This document shows positions 21,615 through 31,011 of a DNA stretch of 64,000 nucleotides, one piece after another (the stretch's first letter is position 1; each line of letters opens with the position of its first letter). A program made the translations under genes and the position numbers. Source of the DNA: Coraliomargarita sp965656715 (GTDB lineage Bacteria > Verrucomicrobiota > Verrucomicrobiia > Opitutales > Coraliomargaritaceae); NCBI GenBank assembly GCA_965656715.1, contig CBFHLR010000017.1, positions 1 to 64,000 of the forward strand, written 5' to 3'. The notes under the pieces are model-generated. The model searched no databases and was not told the origin of the DNA. It saw only the letters and a list, made by a program, of their open reading frames with translations.

Positions 21615-23669
21615 TTATGCAGGTGCTCCAGCTGGGGCTTGCTCGCCTGCGAGGCCGCCGTCGTCCTGGTCTTTGTTCTCAGGCTTCTTCTCCTCTTCTT
21701 CGCCCGACTCATCTTCTGGCTCAGGAGTAGAGACTTCTCGCTTGATCACTGGCGAACGAAGTTCACCGAACTCAAGGATCTCTTTCACGTGTGCGCCGTC
21801 GATCGTTTCGTGCTCAAGCAGAGCGTCGGCACAGAGATCGAGAGCCTTGCGGTGCTCATTCAAGATCTCGTGGGCACGCTTATATTGGCCATCGATGATC
21901 TTGAAAATTGTCTCATCAATTTTCTGTGCGGTTTGCTCACTATAATTTTGTGTGCGCTGAATTTCTTGGCCAAGGAAGACATGATCCTTGTTGTCACCGT
22001 AAGCAACCAGCCCCAGATCGGTCATGCCCCAGTCGCAGACCATGTGACGTGCACGCTTAGTCGCCATACGAATATCACCGGAAGCTCCGCTGGTGATGTC
22101 ACCAATCTCGACTTCCTCAGCAACACGGCCGCCCATGAGGCAGCAGATATCGTCGATCATGCGGCGCTTAGACTGATTCAGGATATCCTTCTTAGGCATG
22201 AACATGGTCGAACCGAGGCTCTGCCCACGTGGAATAATGGTTACTTTGTGGACCGGCATATGGCCATCGTCCAGCACTGCTTGGATAATCGCGTGGCCTG
22301 CTTCGTGATAAGCAGTGATCTTGCGATCCTCGTCGTCCATCAACTTTCGACGCTCACGACCGAAGGAAATCTTATCGCGCGCTTCGTCGATGTCCTGCAT
22401 CTCGACCACCTTCTTATTGTAGCGCGCGGCGATGAGTGCGCCTTCATTCAACAAGTTGGCGAGGTCGGCACCGGAGAAGCCTGGCGTATTGCGCGCCACG
22501 TGCTCGAGGTTGACCTCTTCAGAGAGAGCGACCTTCTTGGCGTGGACCTGTAGGATTTCGTGGCGACCATTGAGGTCAGGCAAATCAATCGTGACCTGAC
22601 GGTCGAAACGACCTGGGCGAAGGAGCGCGTTGTCCAACACATCTGGACGGTTGGTCGCTGCGATGATGATCACACCTTCGTGGCCATCGAAGCCATCCAT
22701 CTCAACAAGGAGTGAGTTCAGCGTTTGCTCGCGCTCGTCATTACCACCACCGAGTCCAGCACCACGTTGGCGCCCAACCGCATCGATTTCGTCAATAAAG
22801 ACAATACAGGGAGCATTCTTACGGCCCTGTTCAAACATATCGCGCACACGAGCTGCACCCACACCAACAAACATCTCAACGAAGTCGGAACCGGAGATGG
22901 AGAAGAATGGCACATCCGCTTCACCGGCAACTGCCTTCGCAAGAAGGGTCTTACCCGTGCCCGGAGGGCCCACCATCAGGACGCCCTTGGGGATACGACC
23001 ACCAATACGCTGGAACTTCTTGGGGTCTTTAAGGAAATCAACCACCTCGGATACTTCTTCTTTTGCTTCATCACAACCTGCGACGTTGCTGAAGGTCACC
23101 GAGTCCTTGTCACGTGTCAGCATCTTCGCCTTGCTCTTACCAAAGCTCATCGCGCCCTTTCCTGCACTCTTGAGTTGGCGCACAAAAAGGAAATAAAGGA
23201 GCGCAATAATCAGTAGGAATGGCAGGAAGCTGACGAGGATGTCCCGTATCACACTGCCGTTACGTGCTTCTTTAAAAACAGCGCTAAAGAGTTCGTGATT
23301 CTCTTCAGTCACACGACCTTCGGCAGTGAACTTAATCTTCTCCGGCTGTGGCTTACCATTTGGAAGCTCTTCACCGAACTGTGGATTCTGCATGTAACCG
23401 GTAATAATATAGCCATCACGGCCCAGCGATGGGTCTGGCTTCATCTCGCCCTTACCGATGTCAACCTGCTCGTTCTTCACAGCCTCGACCAATTCCACAA
23501 TGGAAATCTGACCAGGGCGCTTTGATGCCTCCGGCGTGGTGCTATACATAAGCGCAATGATTGCGGCAATGATCACCAACCAAATGACTAGGACTTTGGG
23601 TTGGAAACGTTCGGGAGGCCCTTTTTTATTGGGCTCGTTGTTCTTTGGCTTGTTGGACTGTGAGGACAT
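21615..23669 (-). CDS. ftsH: ATP-dependent zinc metalloprotease FtsH
   Basis: This 684-residue membrane AAA+ protease has two N-terminal transmembrane segments (near residues 28-46 and 150-170) flanking a periplasmic domain. Walker A GPPGTGKT lies near residue 238, Walker B FIDEIDA near 298, the second region of homology contains NRPDVLDNALLRPGRFDR, and the zinc site is HEAGH near 453. It degrades misfolded membrane proteins and regulatory proteins. The C-terminus is acidic, then Gly/Ala/Pro-rich. It begins eight bases after tilS, so the two are cotranscribed, an order common in bacteria. Confidence 0.98.
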   Translation of the reverse strand: MSSQSNKPKNNEPNKKGPPERFQPKVLVIWLVIIAAIIALMYSTTPEASKRPGQISIVELVEAVKNEQVDIGKGEMKPDPSLGRDGYIITGYMQNPQFGEELPNGKPQPEKIKFTAEGRVTEENHELFSAVFKEARNGSVIRDILVSFLPFLLIIALLYFLFVRQLKSAGKGAMSFGKSKAKMLTRDKDSVTFSNVAGCDEAKEEVSEVVDFLKDPKKFQRIGGRIPKGVLMVGPPGTGKTLLAKAVAGEADVPFFSISGSDFVEMFVGVGAARVRDMFEQGRKNAPCIVFIDEIDAVGRQRGAGLGGGNDEREQTLNSLLVEMDGFDGHEGVIIIAATNRPDVLDNALLRPGRFDRQVTIDLPDLNGRHEILQVHAKKVALSEEVNLEHVARNTPGFSGADLANLLNEGALIAARYNKKVVEMQDIDEARDKISFGRERRKLMDDEDRKITAYHEAGHAIIQAVLDDGHMPVHKVTIIPRGQSLGSTMFMPKKDILNQSKRRMIDDICCLMGGRVAEEVEIGDITSGASGDIRMATKRARHMVCDWGMTDLGLVAYGDNKDHVFLGQEIQRTQNYSEQTAQKIDETIFKIIDGQYKRAHEILNEHRKALDLCADALLEHETIDGAHVKEILEFGELRSPVIKREVSTPEPEDESGEEEEKKPENKDQDDGGLAGEQAPAGAPA

Positions 23670-23677
23670 TTAATCGG

Positions 23678-25138
23678 TCAAATTGGGTTTCTGCTCTGGT
23701 AAGTCAACCTAAGAGCCTGCTTGTTTGAAGCTTGTAGTTTAAAGCGTTCGGCGGGCGCAAAACCGGGCACCCAGATAATTTCACCCGACTCGATGCAGAC
23801 CACGGGCAACTGCTTTCGTTCCTTCTGTGGAATTCGGCGATCAATAAACCAATCTTTCAGCTTTTTACTGCCCGGCGCACCGATTGGTTTGAAACGATCA
23901 CCTGGTTGCCAAGCGCGCACTTCGAGCATGCAATCCGCTGCCAGTGCCACGTAGGCCTCGCTCTCTGGCTCAATCTGCCCCGTCAGAATCCCTTCACGCG
24001 TGATGGGGTCGATCTCCACTCGATCCGTCTCGATAACCGATCCGTTCGAGAGAATCACCGTTTCGCCTGGTTCAAGCGTCGCGGGCTCGACACATGCCTC
24101 CGCCTCGGCGGCATGCGCGGCTTCGACCAGCAATGCATCCCCATCCAAGACGACGAAGGCCGCTCCTGCACTCAAGCGATGGCGGTGTTTCTCAGAATAC
24201 ACTGCCTCAACTAGCTGATCCATAGCAGGGGCACTCATCGACGTAATCAACTCATGTGCCTGCAACCAAGCGGTTAAAGCTCGGCGCGACAATGCCTGAG
24301 GCGCAGCTTGCAACTCAGCACGCTTCAACTGATTCGCACCGGCATAGGCCTCTGCAAAGCACTCCCGAGCGAGTGTATTCAACGCGGCCGCATCTTCTTC
24401 GAGCAGCGCTCGCGAGCGTGCCGCCCCAGCAGACGCATCGCGCCCAAGTGCATCGAGCATTAAAGGAACGACCCGCGAACGCAGCGCATTGCGCGGAATA
24501 CTCAGGTCATTATTCGAACTATCCTCACACCACGGAACCCTGCACGCAGCCATCGCCAAACGAATATCGCCGGCACGCACTTCAAGCAGCGGGCGCACAT
24601 GCGTCGGATAGTTTCCAAACACGTGCACGGGTCGTGGTGCTGCTAAGCCCTGACTGCCACTGCCGCGGGCCAGACGCTGAAGCTGGGTTTCTAAAATATC
24701 GTTCTGCTGGTGGCCGAAGGCGATTGCGCCACAACCCTGCTCGTTGGCCGCCGAGCGTAAAAAGTCCAAACGCAGCGCCCGCGCAGTCGTCTCGGTAAAC
24801 GCCGCTTCATGCTCCGGCCGCACATCCTCCACATACTGACAGCCCAGAGACTCAGCCAACTCGCGCACAAACTGCGCATCTTGGTCCGACACCACCCCAC
24901 GCCAACGATGGTTGTAATGCGCGACCACCAACTCGATTCCCAATTGCTCAGCATCTGCCCACAGCATACAGAGCATGAAGACCGAATCTGGCCCACCCGA
25001 ACACGCGACCAGCACGCGCTTCGTCTCGGGATGGCTCAACTGCTGCCAAACCGCCGGATGAATCTGCCCCGCTCCCACGCGCAAACGGAGCGACCGTGCC
25101 AATTCCGGCCATTTTATACTGTTTTGAGAACTCGACAT
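23678..25138 (-). CDS. tilS: tRNA(Ile)-lysidine synthase
   Basis: This 486-residue enzyme adds lysine to C34 of tRNA-Ile(CAU) so that it reads AUA. The PP-loop VACSGGPDSVF (residues 45-55) binds ATP. HYNHRWRG and FGHQQNDILETQL are family blocks, and the C-terminal TilS domain includes RAWQPGDRFKPIG and KKLKDWFID. The ATG at 25136-25138 is preferred over an upstream in-frame start that would abut queA and add a cysteine-rich nonsense extension. It is divergent from queA (70-base gap). Confidence 0.95.
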   Translation of the reverse strand: MSSSQNSIKWPELARSLRLRVGAGQIHPAVWQQLSHPETKRVLVACSGGPDSVFMLCMLWADAEQLGIELVVAHYNHRWRGVVSDQDAQFVRELAESLGCQYVEDVRPEHEAAFTETTARALRLDFLRSAANEQGCGAIAFGHQQNDILETQLQRLARGSGSQGLAAPRPVHVFGNYPTHVRPLLEVRAGDIRLAMAACRVPWCEDSSNNDLSIPRNALRSRVVPLMLDALGRDASAGAARSRALLEEDAAALNTLARECFAEAYAGANQLKRAELQAAPQALSRRALTAWLQAHELITSMSAPAMDQLVEAVYSEKHRHRLSAGAAFVVLDGDALLVEAAHAAEAEACVEPATLEPGETVILSNGSVIETDRVEIDPITREGILTGQIEPESEAYVALAADCMLEVRAWQPGDRFKPIGAPGSKKLKDWFIDRRIPQKERKQLPVVCIESGEIIWVPGFAPAERFKLQASNKQALRLTYQSRNPI

Positions 25139-25208
25139 AAAGTAGTTGTCGTTGACACAACCATAGCGATTACGACAGCGATTACCACAAGCACAACGAC
25201 TTTTCACA

Positions 25209-26294
25209 ATGGACGCCGCACTTTTTGACTACCACTTGCCCAACGAATGCATCGCACAGGAGCCTGCCGCCACGCGCGACGCCTCCAAACTGATGGTCGT
25301 CAACCGCGCCACTCGCGAGGTCACGCACACGCAATTTGCCAATATTGCAGACTATCTGCCCGCCAACACGCGCTTTTTCCGCAACAACGCCGCCGTCCTG
25401 AAGGCCCGCATTTTCGGCCAACGTCCCACTGGCGGCAAAGTCGAATGTCTCCTTCTCCAGCCAGCCGAAGACGCAATCACTTGGTGGTGTCTGCTGAAAC
25501 CCGGCAAAAAAGCCGCGCAAACCGGATTTGGTATCGAAGGTGAATACCGCGCCGAAGTCCTCGAAGCGGGCAGCAATGGCAACTACCGCGTCCGTTTTCA
25601 TATCGAACGCGACGAATCCGTGACCGACCTTTCCGAGCGCCTCGGTATCATGCCACTCCCACCCTATATTGCGCGCACGGACGACGATCCACGCCGCGCA
25701 GCGGACAACGAGCGCTACCAGACCGTTTACGCCGACTACGAGAAGCGGGTCGCCGTGGCCGCCCCGACTGCAGGACTCCACTTCACGCCGGACCTGATCG
25801 CCGACCTCGAACAGCGCGGAGCGACCTTCCACGACCTCACGCTCCAAGTGGGCATCGGCACCTTCCACCCGATTCAGGTCGAGAATATCGAAGAGCACAA
25901 TATTCACCACGAATGGTATGAAATTCCAGCGCCCGCCTACGAGTCGCTACAGCAAACCGAAGGCGGCCCACGCGTCGCTGTCGGCACCACCTCCGTGCGC
26001 TCGATCGAAGACGCCATGCGCCGCACACAACGCAGCCCCGAAACGTGCATCACGCCCGCAGGCTCGGTGCAGGCCGAGGCCGACATCTATATTTACCCAC
26101 CCGCAGAGTTTGCGGCGATCGACCACATGATCACCAACTTCCACCTGCCAAAATCCACCCTGCTCTGCCTCGTTTCAGCCTTCCTGACCCCCGGCAGCGA
26201 AGATGGGATAAAATGGCTCATGGATCTTTACGCCGACGCAATTGCACGTAAGTATCGGTTTTACAGTTATGGCGATGCGATGCTAATTTTGTAA
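25209..26294 (+). CDS. queA: S-adenosylmethionine:tRNA ribosyltransferase-isomerase
   Basis: This 361-residue QueA transfers and rearranges the ribosyl group of SAM onto preQ1 in tRNA, making epoxyqueuosine at the wobble position. Family blocks are intact: FDYHLPNECIAQEPA at the N-terminus, PLPPYI near 148, RYQTVYA near 172, AAPTAGLHFTP near 185 and NFHLPKSTLLCLVSAF near 317. Length is normal. No other queuosine gene is adjacent. The following gene begins only 24 bases after the stop. Confidence 0.97.
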   Translation: MDAALFDYHLPNECIAQEPAATRDASKLMVVNRATREVTHTQFANIADYLPANTRFFRNNAAVLKARIFGQRPTGGKVECLLLQPAEDAITWWCLLKPGKKAAQTGFGIEGEYRAEVLEAGSNGNYRVRFHIERDESVTDLSERLGIMPLPPYIARTDDDPRRAADNERYQTVYADYEKRVAVAAPTAGLHFTPDLIADLEQRGATFHDLTLQVGIGTFHPIQVENIEEHNIHHEWYEIPAPAYESLQQTEGGPRVAVGTTSVRSIEDAMRRTQRSPETCITPAGSVQAEADIYIYPPAEFAAIDHMITNFHLPKSTLLCLVSAFLTPGSEDGIKWLMDLYADAIARKYRFYSYGDAMLIL

Positions 26295-26318
26295 GACTCT
26301 ATAAAACCTACTTAAAGC

Positions 26319-26906
26319 GTGAAACTACATATCACGATCATACTACTTACCCTTAGCGCTATTGCGCAGGCAGACCTCCACGATCACACAGATGCTTATT
26401 TTAAAGAACTGGAAGCTGCGCAAGCCAACTACCGCAAAGGCTTCTCCGAAGCACTCTTCCAATGCGATCAGGTTTACCTCTATATTGTAGATTTCGACGA
26501 TATTGACGATTCTCATGGGCCATTCGGAAGAAATTCTGAAGGGCGAATCAAAATTGCACGCTATGGCCCGAATCACAGCACCAAGATCCTCCAGGCCAAG
26601 GAATTATCCGATGAGGAGAGAATCAGAGTGCTGTCAGTCTTATCCAGCCAAATCGCTGTCGAGACACACCACGGAGGTGCGTTCTGCCATTTCCCAATTC
26701 ACGGAATAAAGGCATACTGCGGCGATCGCCTGTTACTCGAAAGCACTTTCTGCTGGGCTTGCGGAAACTTTGGTTTTGAATACCCAGAGGGAACTCAATG
26801 GCTGGACACAAGTGAAACGATGGAACAAACCTTCAAAGACATCCTGCCGATTCCAAAGTCCGAAATTAAGCGCTTCAAAAAGAAGCACCCGTCAGCACTC
26901 AAGTAG
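26319..26906 (+). CDS. Secreted hypothetical protein
   Basis: The 195-residue product starts at GTG (26319) and carries a Sec signal peptide (KLHITIILLTLSAIAQA, cleavage likely after AQA). The mature part has several cysteines (FQCDQVY, AFCHFP, AYCGDR, FCWACG), possibly disulfides, and a basic C-terminus. I recognise no family, although HHGGAFCHFPIHGIKAY resembles a conserved block of small uncharacterised exported proteins. It is probably not functionally linked to queA. Base composition is slightly more AT-rich than its neighbours. Confidence 0.7.
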   Translation: MKLHITIILLTLSAIAQADLHDHTDAYFKELEAAQANYRKGFSEALFQCDQVYLYIVDFDDIDDSHGPFGRNSEGRIKIARYGPNHSTKILQAKELSDEERIRVLSVLSSQIAVETHHGGAFCHFPIHGIKAYCGDRLLLESTFCWACGNFGFEYPEGTQWLDTSETMEQTFKDILPIPKSEIKRFKKKHPSALK

Positions 26907-26967
26907 CCTGAAGACCTTTATTAAAATCCTAAAAAACATTGGAATAACCCCACTCTAGCCGACTCAC

Positions 26968-27480
26968 ATGGAAGATTCCCATAATTTGAACTTCGACGAA
27001 ATAGTGAACGCATACTATCAACCCCTCTATCGCTTTGGCTACAGTCTAGCCAAGAACGAGCACGAGGCGGGTGACCTAGCCCAACAGGCCTTTTTTATCT
27101 ACGCGGAAAAGGGTCACTCACTGCGCGATAAGTCGAAGGTCAAATCGTGGCTTTTCACCACACTCTACCGCGAGTTCCTGCGCCGCAAGCGCAAGGACTC
27201 CCGCATGGACAACTACGAACCGGAAATGCTCGAAGTCGCCGGTGGTTCGGTCGAAGCGCACGTCCGTCGCAGCATGGATGGCCACCTCGCGATCGAAGCA
27301 CTCGACGAAGTCGATGAGGTCTACCGCGAGCCACTGATTCTCTTCTACATTAAAGACCTCGCCTACAAGGAAATCGCCGAAGTGCTCGACGTGCCGATCG
27401 GCACGATCATGTCGCGGCTCTCGCGCGGCAAAGCTCAACTCCGCGATATCTTCAAGCGCAAGGAAACTGAAACAGCTTAA
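26968..27480 (+). CDS. ECF-type RNA polymerase sigma factor
   Basis: This 170-residue protein has sigma region 2 (residues about 12-80; YYQPLYRFGYSLAKNEHEAGDLAQQAF, the -10 reading and core-binding helices) and region 4 (about 115-165; LAYKEIAEVLDVPIGTIMSRLSRGK helix-turn-helix for the -35 element). No region 1 or 3 is present, so it belongs to the ECF group. The next gene begins 13 bases later and encodes a single-pass membrane protein, the usual place for an anti-sigma factor. The signal sensed is unknown. Confidence 0.93.
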   Translation: MEDSHNLNFDEIVNAYYQPLYRFGYSLAKNEHEAGDLAQQAFFIYAEKGHSLRDKSKVKSWLFTTLYREFLRRKRKDSRMDNYEPEMLEVAGGSVEAHVRRSMDGHLAIEALDEVDEVYREPLILFYIKDLAYKEIAEVLDVPIGTIMSRLSRGKAQLRDIFKRKETETA

Positions 27481-27492
27481 TGCCCATTCGTC

Positions 27493-28335
27493 ATGACTCC
27501 CGAAGAAGCTAAAAACATTCTCTCCCTCTGTCGCCCCGGCAACGTCGACGATCGTAATGACCCACTCATCGCAGAGGCCATCGCCCTGACAGATACCGAC
27601 GCCGAACTCAGCGCTTGGTTCGAAGCCGAACAAGCCGCAGATGCCCAAATCTGCGCAGAATTCGATAAAATTGAAGTTCCCTCCGACCTCAAGGCCTCCA
27701 TCCTGGCAGGCATGCGTGCCCATGAAGCCGACAAAGCGGCAAACCCACTCATCGTTGAAAGTGATGAGAAAGACTGCGACGAAAACATCGTCGACTTTGA
27801 GGCTCACAAAAAGAAAAGCTGGATAAACCCGTGGATGGGAATTGCCGCCGCTTTTGCAGTGCTCTTCGGCGCATCCGTCTTCATGCAGCAGTCGGGGCAG
27901 CAGTCCAATGAAGTTCAACTGGCCCGCGCCGATGCCAACATCCCCGAAGTCATCAACTTCCTCGCTGGCGAAATCGACAGCTTTAAAATTTGGGACTTTG
28001 ATAAGCGCGACAATAAATTCGGCAGCCTCAAGGCACACCTTGTCAGTGCGGGTAACCCTGCCCCAAATTCGGTTCCACAGTTTGCCGAGTCGCTTCCAAC
28101 GCTCGGCTGCGTGGCCTTTGATTACAAAGGCGGCAAGCTCAGCATGATCTGCTTCAAGGATGGGGAAGTCTACCACCTCATCACCGCAGACAAATCAATC
28201 ATCGGTAAGGAACTTCCCAGCGAGCCACAGACCTTTGAAATACGCGACCAAGCCTTCAAGTCGTGGCAAGATGAGGATCAGGTTTACATCCTAGGCGTCG
28301 AAGGCACCGAAGCGGACATCCCAGAGTTTATTTAG
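27493..28335 (+). CDS. Single-pass membrane protein, probable anti-sigma factor
   Basis: The 280-residue protein follows the ECF sigma gene by 13 bases. Residues 1-110 are acidic and cytoplasmic by prediction, 113-131 form one transmembrane helix (NPWMGIAAAFAVLFGASVF), and the rest would be periplasmic. The zinc anti-sigma motif HxxxCxxC is absent, so it is either a non-zinc anti-sigma factor or an unrelated cotranscribed membrane protein. The periplasmic part (GCVAFDYKGGKLSMICFKDGEVYHLI) resembles a small beta-rich domain seen in uncharacterised Verrucomicrobia proteins. The role is assigned from gene order. Confidence 0.7.
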   Translation: MTPEEAKNILSLCRPGNVDDRNDPLIAEAIALTDTDAELSAWFEAEQAADAQICAEFDKIEVPSDLKASILAGMRAHEADKAANPLIVESDEKDCDENIVDFEAHKKKSWINPWMGIAAAFAVLFGASVFMQQSGQQSNEVQLARADANIPEVINFLAGEIDSFKIWDFDKRDNKFGSLKAHLVSAGNPAPNSVPQFAESLPTLGCVAFDYKGGKLSMICFKDGEVYHLITADKSIIGKELPSEPQTFEIRDQAFKSWQDEDQVYILGVEGTEADIPEFI

Positions 28336-28362
28336 GAACAAGCGCTGCAAGCGGCTTTCATA

Positions 28363-28425
28363 CAGAATAATTCCTGACAGAATCATTTTGTGAGTAAGGA
28401 AATCGTTCTGTCAGAAATTATTCTG
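28363..28425. promoter_or_regulatory. 20-bp inverted repeat upstream of yceI
   Basis: The arm at 28363-28382 (starting CAGAATAATTCC) and the arm at 28406-28425 (ending AATTATTCTG) are reverse complements with one mismatch, separated by 23 bases. There is no T-run. It lies 28 bases before the yceI start, so it could be an operator, an mRNA hairpin, or a weak terminator of the sigma/anti-sigma operon. Confidence 0.55.
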
Positions 28426-28453
28426 TCCAATCATCAGATCAAACATCACTACT

Positions 28454-29029
28454 ATGACCAAAGCCATCCTCGCCACACTCGCGCTCTCAATTGCAGCTCT
28501 GAGCAGTGCTCACGCAGACGTCCAAACTTACAAAATCGACACCAGCCACTCATCCGTAAAGTTCAGCATCCGCCACTTCGTTGCTAAAACAACTGGCGTG
28601 TTTAAAGACTTCGAAGGCACTATTTCGGTCGACCGTGACGACCTGACTAAAAGCAGCGTCGAGGCCACCATTCAGGTCGCATCCGTCGATACCGCGAGTG
28701 TCAAGCGTGACAAGCACCTACAAGAAGACGACTATTTCGACAGCGCCAAATTCCCAGCGATGACCTTCAAGTCAACCAAGTGGGAAGCCACTGACGACAA
28801 AGACGAGTTCAAAGTCACTGGTGATCTGACCATTCATGGCGTCACCTCCGAAGTAGTCTTGGAAGTCGACCTGCTCGGTTTTGGCCCTGGTATGCGCGGT
28901 GCACAACTCTCCGGCTGGGAAGCCACCACCACACTCGACCGCAACACCTTTGGCGTGAGCGGCGGTGCACCTGCCGTCGGCGCGGAAGTCGATATTACGA
29001 TCAACATCGAAGCTGTGCTACAAAAGTAG
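28454..29029 (+). CDS. YceI-family periplasmic lipid-binding protein
   Basis: The 191-residue product has a Sec signal peptide (cleavage after AHA) and the YceI lipocalin-like fold: YKIDTSHSSVKFSIRHF, FKDFEGTIS, KHLQEDDYFDSAKFPAMTF and VTGDLTIHGVT. YceI proteins bind polyisoprenoids or other amphiphiles in the periplasm; some are stress- or base-induced. Length is typical. It may be controlled by the palindrome upstream or by the sigma factor encoded before it; neither is proven. A terminator follows. Confidence 0.92.
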   Translation: MTKAILATLALSIAALSSAHADVQTYKIDTSHSSVKFSIRHFVAKTTGVFKDFEGTISVDRDDLTKSSVEATIQVASVDTASVKRDKHLQEDDYFDSAKFPAMTFKSTKWEATDDKDEFKVTGDLTIHGVTSEVVLEVDLLGFGPGMRGAQLSGWEATTTLDRNTFGVSGGAPAVGAEVDITINIEAVLQK

Positions 29030-29051
29030 CTCGTATCCAAATTTTAATGAC

Positions 29052-29086
29052 AAAAAAGCCACGGCATCTCGCCATGGCTTTTTTTG
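29052..29086 (+). terminator. Terminator of yceI
   Basis: AAGCCACGGC (29056-29065) pairs with GCCATGGCTT (29071-29080) with one mismatch and a 5-base loop, running into seven T. Confidence 0.9.
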
Positions 29087-29119
29087 TATCTGACTGCCAA
29101 AAAATCAGACAAGACGCTC

Positions 29120-29190
29120 GGTCGAAACTGCTTCGCAGTTCCGCTACAATTCATTTACCTTTGTAGAGGAAGTGCGAAGGCACTTTCTAT
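29120..29190. repeat. REP-like repeats, family A, head-to-head pair
   Basis: A minus-oriented unit (29120-29148, GGTCGAAACTGCTTCGC to TTCCGCTACA) is followed 14 bases later by a plus-oriented unit (29162-29190, TGTAGAGGAAGTGCGAAGG to TTTCTAT). The second nearly matches 8834-8862. Consensus of the unit is TGTAGMGGAANTGCGAAGC. Confidence 0.7.
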
Positions 29191-29233
29191 CTTGGTCCAA
29201 TTTATCGCAGTCTAGTTTGGGCACGAGTTCATC

Positions 29234-29307
<74 letters not shown>

Positions 29308-29311
29308 CAAA

Positions 29312-30655
29312 TTACTTAATCGCCGCTAAGCCATTCGCCAGTAGATCCGGCGCCGCGTGAGCAAGATGCTCACGCGGCAATTCGACTTCCTCTTCAGCAG
29401 AAAGGTCACGCACTTTAACCACACCCTTTTCGATTTCTTCAGAACCGTAGATCAGTGCAAAGCGTGCACCACTTTGAGTGACTGCCTTAAATTGCTTACC
29501 GAAGCCCTGATTCTTGAGCGGATAGTCGACTTGATAGCCAAGCTCGCGAAGCTGAGCCGCATCTGCCATCGCTGCTGGACGCGCTTCCACACCGCCGATG
29601 ATCGCAATAAACTCAGGACTCTGCACGTATTCGGGTAAACGATTCTTTGCCTCAAGCAGATCCACTAGCGTGACATCGCCCATGGCAAAGCCAACTGCCG
29701 GCATATCCGGACCACCGAGCTTCTTGACCAGTGCATCGTAACGACCACCACCTGCAAGCGCACGGCCTTGGCCGCTCGCTTCGAAGGCTTCGAATACAAA
29801 GCCGGTGTAATAAGCCAAACCGCGAACAATACCGAGGTCGATTTGAATGAACTCCGCCGCACCGGCACTTTCAAGGCCAGCAAGCAGCGCCTCCCACTCT
29901 TCAAGTCGAGCCTTCGCTTTGTCAGCAAGCTCACCTTCGAGTGGCAGGTTCAAAATGTAGCTGCGTAGCGCATCGAACTCACGAATCGCTACGGCTTCTT
30001 CGACGCGTGCGTAAAACGCTTCAGCAGCATCGCCCAACACTTCAGCCAGCTTCTCGATAATCTTGTCGCGCTCCATGCGCTCCATCTTATCTACAATACC
30101 GAGCACAGTCATCGAACCCGCCTCGTCGAGCCCTTCAGCTGCAAGCATAAGCAGCCAGAGATCACGATCACTCAGGCGAATCTTAAAGTCTTCCACTCCA
30201 AGGCCAAAGGACTTCAAGGCTTGAGCCAACAGAGCGATCAGCTCGGCATCGGCACCCGGGCCAGCCTCACCGAAAATATCGACATTAAACTGATAGAAGG
30301 CACGCAGGCGGCCCTTCTGTGGTTTCTCGTAGCGATAGTGCTCACCGATGTTAAACCATTTAACCGGGCGCTTGAGGCTGTTGGCCTTGGCACCGATCAG
30401 ACGCGCCAACGACGGCGTCATTTCCGGACGCAGCGCAACCGCACGACCGCCACGGTCTTCGAAGTTGAACAGCTGACCGACGATTTCCTCGCCGGACTTT
30501 TCGATATAGAGTTCCAGCGGCTCTAGCACCGGTGCGTCATATTCAAGGAAGTTGAACGCACGCGCGGTCTTGCGCCACATGCCGAAGATGTGATTCCGTT
30601 GAGCACAAGCCTCCGGGTAAAACTCCCGAAAACCGGGTAATGTCTGGAACTGCAT
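29312..30655 (-). CDS. hisS: Histidyl-tRNA synthetase
   Basis: This 447-residue class II aminoacyl-tRNA synthetase charges tRNA-His. The motif 2 region (ALRPEMTPSLARL, near residue 78), the HisA block RGLAYYTGFVFEAF (near 268) and motif 3 (AGGGRYDALVKKLGG, near 300) are present, with the anticodon-binding domain at the C-terminus. It begins 29 bases after the IHF/HU gene on the same strand. The stop lies within a repeat-rich convergent region. No T-box leader was seen. Confidence 0.96.
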   Translation of the reverse strand: MQFQTLPGFREFYPEACAQRNHIFGMWRKTARAFNFLEYDAPVLEPLELYIEKSGEEIVGQLFNFEDRGGRAVALRPEMTPSLARLIGAKANSLKRPVKWFNIGEHYRYEKPQKGRLRAFYQFNVDIFGEAGPGADAELIALLAQALKSFGLGVEDFKIRLSDRDLWLLMLAAEGLDEAGSMTVLGIVDKMERMERDKIIEKLAEVLGDAAEAFYARVEEAVAIREFDALRSYILNLPLEGELADKAKARLEEWEALLAGLESAGAAEFIQIDLGIVRGLAYYTGFVFEAFEASGQGRALAGGGRYDALVKKLGGPDMPAVGFAMGDVTLVDLLEAKNRLPEYVQSPEFIAIIGGVEARPAAMADAAQLRELGYQVDYPLKNQGFGKQFKAVTQSGARFALIYGSEEIEKGVVKVRDLSAEEEVELPREHLAHAAPDLLANGLAAIK

Positions 30656-30684
30656 CGCAGCCTTTCTAACTGTTTGAGAGCAGC

Positions 30685-31011
30685 TTAGGCCTTCTTATCG
30701 GCCTGAAGTGCGTCCACGTCAATTTCGGTCAGAGCGTTCTTGAGCTCCTTGCCTGCCTTGAACTTGATCACCGCACGTGTCGGAATGACGACGTCCGTTT
30801 CTGGCTTGTTCGGGTTACGGCCGATGCGGGATTTGCGCACCTGAACCTCGAACACACCGAAGTTACGCAACTCAACGTTGCGCCCTTGACGGAGCGCATT
30901 GGCAATGGCATCGAGAGTCAACTGGACGGTTTCGCGCACTTCTTTTTGCGGAAAATCCGTTTTGTCGTAAATATCTAGGACGATATCGCGTTTAGTCAGA
31001 TTGTTGGACAT
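30685..31011 (-). CDS. IHF/HU-family DNA-binding protein
   Basis: This 108-residue DNA-bending protein contains LTKRDIVLDIYDKTDFPQKEV, VELRNFGVFEVQVRKSRIGRNPNKP (beta-arm with the intercalating Pro) and FKAGKELK. The IHF-like arm and C-terminal extension separate it from the HU protein at 14020-14295. It is first in a probable two-gene unit with hisS. It may act as an architectural factor; whether it has sequence specificity cannot be told. Confidence 0.93.
   Translation of the reverse strand: MSNNLTKRDIVLDIYDKTDFPQKEVRETVQLTLDAIANALRQGRNVELRNFGVFEVQVRKSRIGRNPNKPETDVVIPTRAVIKFKAGKELKNALTEIDVDALQADKKA

Noticed and set aside
27118..28176. Minus-strand open frame opposite the sigma/anti-sigma genes
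   Set aside because: The plus-strand sigma factor is recognisable and in operon order. The opposite frame has no family resemblance.
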